DNA of 45,941 nt, taken from positions 1-45,941 of the forward strand of contig SLOL01000132.1 in assembly GCA_007132495.1 (NCBI GenBank), read 5' to 3'. The translations under genes and the position numbers were made by a program. Every line of letters starts with the position of its first letter. The first letter of the stretch is position 1. Below are positions 24,992-32,694 of the stretch, piece after piece. The notes beneath the pieces were generated by a model. It saw only the letters and a program-made list of their open reading frames with translations, was not told the DNA's origin and searched no databases. Source of the DNA: Balneolales bacterium (lineage in GTDB: Bacteria; Bacteroidota; Rhodothermia; Balneolales; Natronogracilivirgulaceae).

Positions 24992-26947
24992 ATGACAGTT
25001 CAGGCAGGAACGAGTGTGAATGCGCCGGAAAAGCTGGTGGATGCGGCCGAAACGGCCATAGCATCCGAAATTGAAGCGGTCAGAGAGCGCCCGTCGACAG
25101 ATGTGCTGATCAACGGGAAAAAGCTCAGGAGTCCGGCCCGGGATGAAGTGCATTATCGATTTGAAACCACCAATCCGTCGCTCCGTTTTGCCGAAAAGTG
25201 CGAGGCTTCCCTCCCGGATGAAACGGTTACCATCTATCCGGTTGAGGTCGGTGAGGAGTCGATGGTGTTCAGTTATCCCAAAGATTACGGGGATGTTATT
25301 GCCGAGGTTGAGCTGGAGTGGGAGAACGATTTTGTGCTCAAGCGCATTCAGGAATCGCTGACCGACCTGTTAAGCGACTCCGAGCGCCGTGAACGGATCA
25401 AGCGGATGCTGAATCCACCGGTCCTGGAAAAGACTGAGGAGCAGCCGGTTGTGAAGGATGACGGCATGCGCAATGAAGCGCAGCACGAGGCCATTGGCAA
25501 AGCACTGCGTCAGCCGGTAAGTTTTATATGGGGTCCGCCGGGAACCGGTAAAACGGCGACCCTGGCTTATATCATGGCCAACTATGTGCTGTTGGGCAAG
25601 TCGGTACTTTTTGTATCCAATACCAACCGGGCGGTTGACCATGGTATGATGGGGGTGATCGAGGCCATGGATACACTGGGTATATCTTCCGTTCCAAAAC
25701 GAATTACCCGGTTTGGTGAACGGGTTCTGGAAAACGATCGCCTGGAAAAGATCCATTTTGAAAAGCAGCTTGAGGAGTCACTCCGGTCACAGATGCAGGA
25801 GGCCGCCGATCTGCAGCAGTGGCTGGATGCGCTCGGTAATCCGGAGCTGACACCGGAACAGCGAAAGCATGTTGAAAAGAAGATCGAGCGTCTCGGTGGA
25901 GTGGAATCGGTTGAAGATCAGATTTCGGAGCTGACGCAGAAAGAGCGATATGCATACAATCATCTGAAGCGTTTCAAGGTTGTGGGGACGACACTGGCAC
26001 GCGTCTGTACCTCGGATATGCTGGAGTCCCTGAATTTTGATGCGGTGGTTGTTGATGAGGCGTCCATGGCCAGCATCCCGTATATGCTGGTGATGGCATC
26101 CAAAGCCGGAGAGCATCTGGTTGTTGTCGGTGATCCCATGCAGCTTCCACCGATTGCCATTACTACGGATATTGAATCGCGCAACACCCTGGAAAAGGAT
26201 ATATTTGCCGCAGTGTCCGGGGCCAGGTCTCCGGGTGAGCTGTTCCAGTGGCATGATAAAAACGCCGGGTACACCTCTTTTTTCAATATCCAGTACCGGA
26301 TGCAGTCCGATCTGGCCAAAGTGATCAGTGAAGTATTTTATGAAGGCCGGCTGATTTCGGCGACTTCCGGGCCTGTGAGTGCCGCGGATCAATCTGAACA
26401 GGTGGTGGAACTGGATGACAGTCGATCGGGATCAGTGTCGTTGTTCGATACTTCGGCACTGGGTCCGCAGCTTCGGCAGGACAGTAAGCGGCGGGGCTTT
26501 CAGCCGGTTAACGATGTTCACGTGAAGCTGCTTGGAGATATCATCCGGCAGATCCTCGGGGAGCTCCACACCGGGCTGAATGAAATCGGTATCATTGTCC
26601 CTTTTCGGGCCAGTGTCTGGCAGCTGCGCCGGGAATTGCGCGGAAAAAACCGGTGGTACGATTTGGAGATCGGCACCATCCACACATTCCAGGGACGAGA
26701 GAAGAAAGTGATCATCCTGGATACCGTCATGACCGGAGAACCCCGCAACGGTATGGTGCAACACTACTCGGTCAGGCCGTTTGATGAGGCGAAGAACGGA
26801 TTGGCGGTCCCGCGACTGCTGAATGTCGCATTCTCGCGCAGTCGGGAGCGGTTGATTGTGCTTGCAGATATGCAGCATATCAAGCGGGTTTACGGCCGCA
26901 AGTTTCTCGGCAAACTGCTTGGCAGACTTCCTGTACGCTCGTCATAA
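24992..26947 (+). CDS. SF1B helicase (DNA2/NAM7/IGHMBP2-like)
   Basis: 651 residues. An N-terminal region (1 to about 160) with a beta-rich part (RDEVHYRFETTNPSLRF...) precedes the motor. Helicase motifs in order are: Q-motif-like EAQHEAI, Walker A GPPGTGKT (181-188), motif Ia SNTNRAVD, motif II DEAS (355-358), motif III VVGDPMQLPP, motif IV-like FNIQYRM, then IVPFRASV, motif V TIHTFQGREKKVIIL and motif VI NVAFSRSRERL. An inserted coiled coil (about 250-320) separates motifs Ia and II. Probable 5'-3' helicase on DNA or RNA; substrate unknown. It lies 154 bp after the GntR gene and shares a 6-bp convergent overlap with mnmD at the stop. Confidence 0.92.
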   Translation: MTVQAGTSVNAPEKLVDAAETAIASEIEAVRERPSTDVLINGKKLRSPARDEVHYRFETTNPSLRFAEKCEASLPDETVTIYPVEVGEESMVFSYPKDYGDVIAEVELEWENDFVLKRIQESLTDLLSDSERRERIKRMLNPPVLEKTEEQPVVKDDGMRNEAQHEAIGKALRQPVSFIWGPPGTGKTATLAYIMANYVLLGKSVLFVSNTNRAVDHGMMGVIEAMDTLGISSVPKRITRFGERVLENDRLEKIHFEKQLEESLRSQMQEAADLQQWLDALGNPELTPEQRKHVEKKIERLGGVESVEDQISELTQKERYAYNHLKRFKVVGTTLARVCTSDMLESLNFDAVVVDEASMASIPYMLVMASKAGEHLVVVGDPMQLPPIAITTDIESRNTLEKDIFAAVSGARSPGELFQWHDKNAGYTSFFNIQYRMQSDLAKVISEVFYEGRLISATSGPVSAADQSEQVVELDDSRSGSVSLFDTSALGPQLRQDSKRRGFQPVNDVHVKLLGDIIRQILGELHTGLNEIGIIVPFRASVWQLRRELRGKNRWYDLEIGTIHTFQGREKKVIILDTVMTGEPRNGMVQHYSVRPFDEAKNGLAVPRLLNVAFSRSRERLIVLADMQHIKRVYGRKFLGKLLGRLPVRSS

Positions 26948-27790
26948 ACCGGCTTGACCGCAGCCGCCGAATCGCTCCCGCAAGCGGTGTTCATTGACCC
27001 GTTTATGCCCGGAAAGCATGGTTTCATCCGGTGATGCCAGGGTCATTTCCCGTTTACCCGGCGGACCTGCACAGCGGGCTACATGCCAGCCTGCCAGGAT
27101 CATCGCCGCCCTGGCTTCCGTGGCCGAGGCATAGGTGCCGAGAACGGCTTTCTTATCAGCAAGAGCGTGAAGTTTTGCGAAAGCGTTTTGTGACCACAAT
27201 TCCGGATTGGCTTTGGGTGAAAACGCGTCATGAAGGAAGAAGTGGACCGGTTGTCTGACCTGCGACGATTTCAGATCGTAAAAGTCACCCCGGAATATGG
27301 CAGCTGACAAGCGGGGGGAGTCATCGCCGGATTCCGTGTCACCGATTTTAGAACCGGAACCGGACAGAGCGTCATCGGCACATTCCAACCTTACAAAATC
27401 ACCGGATGAAGCCGAATGCAAGACATCCGCAAGTTCTTGCAGTTTCGTGATGAAGTGGTCCATGCCGGGAAACAATACGGGATACTCCATCTGCCGGATC
27501 AGTACATCGTCGACGGGATAATTCTCCACGCTGTAGAATCGGATGTGTGACCGGGAGCCGCTCTCCCTGCGTAGCCACTCCAGCAGCAAAAGATGCAGCC
27601 CGGTGCCGAAGCCGGTTTCAAAGACCGTGAAGTCGCGGTGTGACTCCAGAGCCCGGATCAGGCCGGTCCGTTCAAAAAAAACATGACGACTTTCGGTCAA
27701 TGCGCCGGCCATGTTGTGATAGTGCTGGTCGAACCGCTCGGAGTAGAGGGTGGGAGAACCGTCGCGTGTGATTGCTTTACGGGGACTCAT
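26942..27790 (-). CDS. mnmD: tRNA mnm5s2U34 methyltransferase (MnmC N-domain type)
   Basis: Completes wobble-uridine modification of tRNA by methylating the aminomethyl group of nm5s2U34 with S-adenosylmethionine. 282 residues, with only the methyltransferase half of MnmC and no FAD oxidase domain, so a stand-alone MnmD. Features are the DGSPTLYSERFDQHYHN opening, the SAM loop ETGFGTG (58-64), HFFLHDAFSPKANPELW as the catalytic-region signature, and YASATEARAAMILAGWHV near the C-terminus. A start at 27788-27790 is favoured because its ATG overlaps the stop of the upstream NUDIX gene (ATGA). A longer frame to 27877 exists but lies inside that gene. Confidence 0.9.
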   Translation of the reverse strand: MSPRKAITRDGSPTLYSERFDQHYHNMAGALTESRHVFFERTGLIRALESHRDFTVFETGFGTGLHLLLLEWLRRESGSRSHIRFYSVENYPVDDVLIRQMEYPVLFPGMDHFITKLQELADVLHSASSGDFVRLECADDALSGSGSKIGDTESGDDSPRLSAAIFRGDFYDLKSSQVRQPVHFFLHDAFSPKANPELWSQNAFAKLHALADKKAVLGTYASATEARAAMILAGWHVARCAGPPGKREMTLASPDETMLSGHKRVNEHRLRERFGGCGQAGL

Positions 27791-28461
27791 TCTGTTACCT
27801 TTGAACCCGATTTGTATTGCAGATAGCGGTGGTATATCTCCACAATTTCCGAGGTGATCATGGCGGTGGCTCCCCACAGGGGAACAGGGTGGATGTCCCA
27901 GTATGGTATTTGCAAATCCTTTCCCCCCAAAGATTTTGTCATTGTACGGATATTTTCCGTATTGCGCAGATCATCCAGCTTTACCCAGAAGGCCTCGCTT
28001 ACTTCCGACGTCTGGACAGTGACCCCGGGCCGGTCGTCAGTGAAAGCAAGCCACGGGTGGATTACGAATTGTGACGCGGCTACAAACAGCGGGCTGAGGC
28101 AGCCGGCGGTTTCGTATTGATGAGGTCTGATGCCCACCTCCTCTTCGGCTTCGCGACTGGCCGTCTGCAACAGGGTCTCCCCCTCATTACGCCGCCCGCC
28201 CGGAAAACTGATCTGGCCGCCATGATTTGGCAGATTGTTGTTACGCAGAGTATACAGCAGGGACTCAGGTTTTTGCAGAGAACAGAGGATCAGAACCGCA
28301 CTATGACGGGTGGCCGGGCCTTTCACATCCTGAACAGCCGGTCGTCGGCTCCGGACCGGATCCATTTTCATCCAGGCCTGCCGGCCGGGCAGATCATCCG
28401 CTTTCAGATGCATGCAAAAGGTTTGAAATGTTGATAAGGTTTGATGCTGGGCCATTATCAT
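27787..28461 (-). CDS. NUDIX hydrolase, CoA pyrophosphatase-like
   Basis: About 224 residues from the first ATG; a TTG six codons upstream is an alternative. The full Nudix box is present: G-x5-E-x7-REAEEEVGI beginning in FPGGRRNEG. The sequence before it (SLLYTLRNNNLPNHGGQISFPGG) matches the CoA pyrophosphatase (NudL-like) subgroup, which cleaves CoA into phosphopantetheine and 3',5'-ADP. First gene of a tight pair with mnmD (4-bp ATGA overlap), so the two are translated together although their functions do not obviously connect. Confidence 0.88.
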   Translation of the reverse strand: MIMAQHQTLSTFQTFCMHLKADDLPGRQAWMKMDPVRSRRPAVQDVKGPATRHSAVLILCSLQKPESLLYTLRNNNLPNHGGQISFPGGRRNEGETLLQTASREAEEEVGIRPHQYETAGCLSPLFVAASQFVIHPWLAFTDDRPGVTVQTSEVSEAFWVKLDDLRNTENIRTMTKSLGGKDLQIPYWDIHPVPLWGATAMITSEIVEIYHRYLQYKSGSKVTE

Positions 28462-28599
28462 TTCTGGTTGGGCATTCAAGCGATCGTTCTATTCCGGCCG
28501 GGCATGATTAAACCGAATTATGAAATTGCAGTAGTAAGTACCCGGCTCGTCGTATAATCGGCAATCAAATGGAAGGTCATTGGGCTGCAACAGAATTAC

Positions 28600-28614
28600 T
28601 AACGGTTACCGTTA
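28600..28614. promoter_or_regulatory. 15-bp palindrome, possible operator
   Basis: TAACGGT and ACCGTTA flank a single T, a perfect 7-1-7 palindrome in the divergent region upstream of the PfkB and NUDIX genes. Confidence 0.4.
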
Positions 28615-28702
28615 AAATTACGTCTTCATACTGTCTTTTGCCGAATTATTTTCCCGGCATTGCCTGTTTCAAGCCTCATTAACGGCATAGGGCGGTAACC
28701 GG

Positions 28703-28715
28703 TGTGCATCATGCA
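28703..28715. promoter_or_regulatory. 13-bp palindrome, possible operator
   Basis: GTGCA and TGCAC flank TCA in the same divergent region, about 140 bp before the PfkB start. Confidence 0.3.
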
Positions 28716-28854
28716 CGATGTTTGCGGAACCGGAAAGGTATAATATCTGTTAAGAATAGCAGCTTTTATAATAGTATTATTTCCACTATGTTTGATGACC
28801 GATGCCCCAAGGCATGTTCATGTTAATCTGTAACTTTTAAAGTAAATTTTCTTT

Positions 28855-29772
28855 ATGAGTGTTCTTGTAGTAGGATCTGTAGCATACGATGGAATTGAGG
28901 CACCGGCCGGAAAAGTGGATCGCACTCTCGGGGGCTCCGCTACGTATATTTCGGTGGCTTCAAGTTACTTTACCAGTCCGGTCCGGCTTGTCGGAACCGT
29001 TGGAAATGACTTTGACGACCGTGACACCCGTTTCCTGAAAGAAAAAGGGGTGGATCTTGAAGGGTTCAAGGTGGATGATAGTGGTCGCACGTTCTTCTGG
29101 AAGGGGCGGTACCACGAAAACATGAACAATCGTGATACTCTTGATACCCAGCTCAATGTGTTTGAGCATTTTGATCCGGTCATCCCCGAAGTCTACAAGG
29201 GAAGCCGTATCGTTTGTCTTGGAAATATTGACCCGAACCTGCAGCTCAAAGTGCTTGATCAGGTCACGGAACCCCGCCTGACGATCTGCGATACCATGAA
29301 CCTGTGGATCGATATTACCCGCGAAGCGCTGGAGGAAACGATATCCAAAGTGGATGTCCTGATCATCAATGATCAGGAAGCCGCGGAACTGACCGGTGAG
29401 ACCAACCTTGTAAAAAGTGCCAAAATCATTCGGAAAAAAGGTCCCAAATTCCTGATTATCAAAAAAGGAGAACACGGCGCCCATTTATACTCAGACCGTT
29501 TCGAGTTTTCTGTTCCTGCCTACCCATTGGCGTCCATTACGGATCCAACGGGAGCCGGTGACACCTTTATGGGTGGATTTGCAGGCTGGTTGTCCAGGAT
29601 CGATAAAATTGATGAAGAAAATCTGCGCAGAGCGGTGGTTTACGGTACGGTCATGGCCAGTTTCTGCGTAGAGAATTTCGGCACCGAACGCCTTGCAAAA
29701 CTCAGCAGTTATGAGATAGAAAGCCGTTATGATGAATTACGCAAGTTGAGTGCCATACCTCCAAGAAACTGA
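28855..29772 (+). CDS. PfkB/ribokinase-family sugar or nucleoside kinase
   Basis: 305 residues. The PfkB fold is shown by the N-terminal VGSVAYDGI and LGGSATYISVA (the first family signature region), the EINDQEAAELTG-like IINDQEAAELTG segment, and the second signature DPTGAGDTFMGGF, whose last Asp is the catalytic base. The phosphate acceptor cannot be told; related bacterial proteins are annotated only as carbohydrate kinases. The ATG at 28855 has no Shine-Dalgarno. It is followed 63 bp later by rdgB on the same strand, a probable operon. Confidence 0.9.
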   Translation: MSVLVVGSVAYDGIEAPAGKVDRTLGGSATYISVASSYFTSPVRLVGTVGNDFDDRDTRFLKEKGVDLEGFKVDDSGRTFFWKGRYHENMNNRDTLDTQLNVFEHFDPVIPEVYKGSRIVCLGNIDPNLQLKVLDQVTEPRLTICDTMNLWIDITREALEETISKVDVLIINDQEAAELTGETNLVKSAKIIRKKGPKFLIIKKGEHGAHLYSDRFEFSVPAYPLASITDPTGAGDTFMGGFAGWLSRIDKIDEENLRRAVVYGTVMASFCVENFGTERLAKLSSYEIESRYDELRKLSAIPPRN

Positions 29773-29835
29773 AACCGGTAAAGGAAATCCCGGCTGGAAA
29801 CGGATTTCTTTGGAGAGCTGAACAAGGAGCAGGAA

Positions 29836-30453
29836 GTGATAAACAAAGACACTTCGACCACCGGTAAAAAAATACTGGTTCTGGCCACCGGGAACCCTGA
29901 CAAAGTCGGGGAGATGAATGAATTGCTCCGGGATCTGGATTGGGAGGTGCGGTCTTTCAAACAGGTTGCGGGTGACCATGACATCGCAGAAACCGGAATT
30001 ACTCTGGATGAGAATGCAGAGATAAAGGCACGTTTTGTCCGGGAGTTAACCGGATATCCCGCCCTTGCTGATGATACCGGTCTTGAGGTGGATCAGCTGG
30101 ATGGGCAGCCCGGTGTCCATTCGGCCCGCTTCGCCGGTCCGGAGGCCGATGCTTTACAAAACAGAAAAAAACTGATCAAAGCGTTGGAGCATGTCCCGGA
30201 TCCGGGCCAACGCACCGCCCGTTTCCGGACGGTGCTGGTATACCTGGATGAGCACGGTGTCCGCAAATACGAAGGGGTCTGTGAAGGGCATATCACTGCT
30301 GATGAGCGGGGATCCGGCGGTTTCGGCTACGATCCGCTGTTCCGGCCGGAAGGGTACCGCGAGACTTTTGCCGAGATGGATCCGCTGGAAAAAAACCGGA
30401 TCAGTCATCGCGGCAAAGCCCTTCAGCAATTTATACTGGATTTCCGGAAGTGA
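29836..30453 (+). CDS. rdgB: XTP/dITP diphosphatase (RdgB/HAM1)
   Basis: House-cleaning pyrophosphatase that removes XTP, ITP and dITP from the nucleotide pool. 205 residues, typical. Motifs are the first-strand ATGNPDKVGE (the T/SxNxxK region), the catalytic/metal part ALADDTGLEVDQLDGQPGVHSARFAG, the nucleotide-contact GFGYDPLF, and the C-terminal ISHRGKAL. The start is GTG 29836, preceded by AGGAG. Second gene after the PfkB kinase; convergent with the NagB/PIG-L gene 19 bp away. Confidence 0.96.
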   Translation: MINKDTSTTGKKILVLATGNPDKVGEMNELLRDLDWEVRSFKQVAGDHDIAETGITLDENAEIKARFVRELTGYPALADDTGLEVDQLDGQPGVHSARFAGPEADALQNRKKLIKALEHVPDPGQRTARFRTVLVYLDEHGVRKYEGVCEGHITADERGSGGFGYDPLFRPEGYRETFAEMDPLEKNRISHRGKALQQFILDFRK

Positions 30454-30472
30454 CAGGTGGCGGAAGGGGATC

Positions 30473-32410
30473 TCAGCCGATCTCCTTTACATCCGGAATC
30501 CAGCGTACAAACGCCTCGATAGCTTCATATTCAGCCATTCCCAACCGGTCATAGAGATCAGCGGTACCGCGGTTACGGTCTTCCGCCCGCTGCCAGAACT
30601 CCCGTTTGTCGCTGCCGGGAAAGGCCACGTTGTCTTTTTGAGACTGATGTTTGAAGATCGCCCGGCGTTTCCTTTTGAGTTCATCCGGGCTGATCGGTAC
30701 GGCCATTTCGATCTGATCCACTTCCCACTCATGCCATGCTCCCCGGTAAAGCCAGACATAACAATCCTTCATCCATGATTCATCCCGGCTTCGGTGGATG
30801 GCCTCCATTACCGCTTCAAGGCACACTTTGTGCGTTCCGTGTGGATCAGCCAGATCACCTGCGGCATACACCTGTTGGGGCTGTACTTTATCCAGCAGCT
30901 CCCTGGTGATGCGGATATCCTCTTCACCCAGAGGTTTTTTCTGAACCTGGCCGGTTTCATAGAACGGCAGGTTCTGGAAATGTATACGTTCGTCCGGTAC
31001 CCCGCAGTAGTGGGAGGCCGCCCTGGCTTCGGCACGTCGGATAAGGCCCTTGATCTGACGAAGCTCCGGAATGTCGACATCACCGGGTTGTTTCATTTTC
31101 AGAAATTCCCGGATTTTGTTCAGGATCTTTTCCGCCTTTTCCCCTTTCAGATCAAATTCCAGGGCATAGAATCTCACAAAATCGGCAAACCGGACGGCAT
31201 CTTCGTCAAGGACCGCAATATTTCCGGATGTCTGATAGGCAACATGAACTTCATGTCCCTGGTCGATCAGCCGCAGTAAAGTGCCACCCATGGAGATGAC
31301 ATCATCATCCGGGTGGGGACTGAAGACCAGTACCTTTTTCGGGAAGGGCTGTGCCCTTTCAGGACGATTGCTGTCGTCGGCATTGGGTTTGCCACCGGGC
31401 CATCCGGTAATGGTGTGCTGGACTTCATTGAAAATCTTGATATTGATGTTGTAAGCCGGACCATGTTCGGTAATCAGTTCACCAAGTCCGTTTTCGGTAT
31501 AATCCTCATCGGTGAGTTTGAGTATTGGTTTCTCCAGTTTCTGGCACAGCCAGATAACCCCCGACCGGATCATACGGTCCGTCCATTCCACCGATCCGAC
31601 AAGCCAGGGGTTTTTAAACCGGGTAAGTTCACTGCTCGCATCCCGGTCAAGATAGATGGTGGCATCGGGATGCAGCTGGAGAAAAGAGGCAGGAACCGAT
31701 TCGGATAACTCGCCTTCCACGGTCCTGCGGATAATATGCGCCTTCCCGGCACCGTAAGCCATCATGATGATTCGACGGGCACTGAGGATGGTACCCACCC
31801 CCATGGTAATAGCCGTTCGCGGTACGAATCTTTCCTCGAAAAAATCACTGGCGGCATCGATTCTGGTTACCTTGTCAAGGGTGACCAGCCGGGTGTGCGA
31901 CTCTTTTGAGGAGCCCGGTTCATTGAAGCCGATATGGCCGGTACGGCCGATACCGAGAATCTGTATATCAAGTCCTCCTGCATCCTCAATTTTTTTTTCG
32001 TATTCATTGCAGAAATCGAACACCTTTTCACGATCCAGTGTCCCGTCCGGGATATGCACATTGTTTTTGTCGATATCCACGTGATCGAAAAGCTGTTCAT
32101 TCATGAACCGGACATAGCTCTGAACCTGTGTCGGCTCCATCGGGTAGTACTCATCCAGATTAAAGGTGATCACATTGGAGAAACTCAGCCCCTCCTCTTT
32201 GTGCATTTTCCGCAACTCTTTATATACCCTTTTGGGAGTGGAGCCCGTAGCCAGACCCAGAACAGCAGGACGGTTCTCTTTCTGACGTGACCGGATCAGA
32301 TCCGCAATTTCCTGGGCCACAAGCGCCGATGGTTCTTCCGGAGTGGTGTAAACCTTGGTGGGAATATTTTCGTATTGTTGTAATTCTCTGTTTGCTAATA
32401 GTTCCGGCAT
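30473..32410 (-). CDS. NagB-type deaminase fused to PIG-L deacetylase domain
   Basis: About 645 residues from the ATG at 32410; the frame also opens at a TTG 17 codons upstream. The first ~280 residues are glucosamine-6-phosphate deaminase/isomerase-like: LGLATGSTPKRVYKEL phosphate-binding loop, FNLDEYYPM with the catalytic Asp, and IGRTGHIGFNEPGS with His and Glu. A linker leads into a PIG-L/LmbE-type domain (about 365-600) with zinc motif SPHPDDDVISMGG and a downstream GDLADPHGTHK. This two-domain form is known from Bacteroidota as a putative deaminase-like protein. Together it could handle N-acetylated amino sugars (deacetylation plus deamination), but activity is inferred. Convergent with rdgB. 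Confidence 0.88.
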   Translation of the reverse strand: MPELLANRELQQYENIPTKVYTTPEEPSALVAQEIADLIRSRQKENRPAVLGLATGSTPKRVYKELRKMHKEEGLSFSNVITFNLDEYYPMEPTQVQSYVRFMNEQLFDHVDIDKNNVHIPDGTLDREKVFDFCNEYEKKIEDAGGLDIQILGIGRTGHIGFNEPGSSKESHTRLVTLDKVTRIDAASDFFEERFVPRTAITMGVGTILSARRIIMMAYGAGKAHIIRRTVEGELSESVPASFLQLHPDATIYLDRDASSELTRFKNPWLVGSVEWTDRMIRSGVIWLCQKLEKPILKLTDEDYTENGLGELITEHGPAYNINIKIFNEVQHTITGWPGGKPNADDSNRPERAQPFPKKVLVFSPHPDDDVISMGGTLLRLIDQGHEVHVAYQTSGNIAVLDEDAVRFADFVRFYALEFDLKGEKAEKILNKIREFLKMKQPGDVDIPELRQIKGLIRRAEARAASHYCGVPDERIHFQNLPFYETGQVQKKPLGEEDIRITRELLDKVQPQQVYAAGDLADPHGTHKVCLEAVMEAIHRSRDESWMKDCYVWLYRGAWHEWEVDQIEMAVPISPDELKRKRRAIFKHQSQKDNVAFPGSDKREFWQRAEDRNRGTADLYDRLGMAEYEAIEAFVRWIPDVKEIG

Positions 32411-32694
32411 ATTAAAGGGACTGATTTTTGATTTAAGAGAGGTGCGTGGCGTATCCGTCAATCTGCAACTTCCCGTCTAAACCACTGGAGTGAAATAAAA
32501 TCCGAATAAATGTTTATTACCGACATTGCAGGCCTGCCTCCCGGCTTAATCTGCCCTGAAATTACGATTAAGGGTCTTTAATAGCAAACCAAGCGCTTTT
32601 GAAGGGAGATTATTTGGACCTGTCGCGGGTTATATATAGAATTCTGGAACAATTGCGTATTTTTTTCGAATAAGGCATTATAACCGGATCATTC

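Larger units (their letters stand above)
28462..28854. other. 393-bp divergent intergenic region
   Basis: No gene is supported in this stretch between the NUDIX gene (minus) and the PfkB gene (plus). It holds two palindromes: TAACGGT-T-ACCGTTA (28600-28614) and GTGCA-TCA-TGCAC (28703-28715). It also has a shorter CGGT-A-ACCG near 28693 and two TATAAT sequences (28739-28744, 28767-28772) without good -35 partners. Likely promoters and operator sites for both genes. No tRNA or riboswitch pattern found. Confidence 0.5.

Noticed and set aside
32600-32680. 19-codon TTG-initiated frame after AGGGAGA ahead of the protease gene
   Set aside because: Very short, TTG start, and no coupling to the next gene; likely chance.
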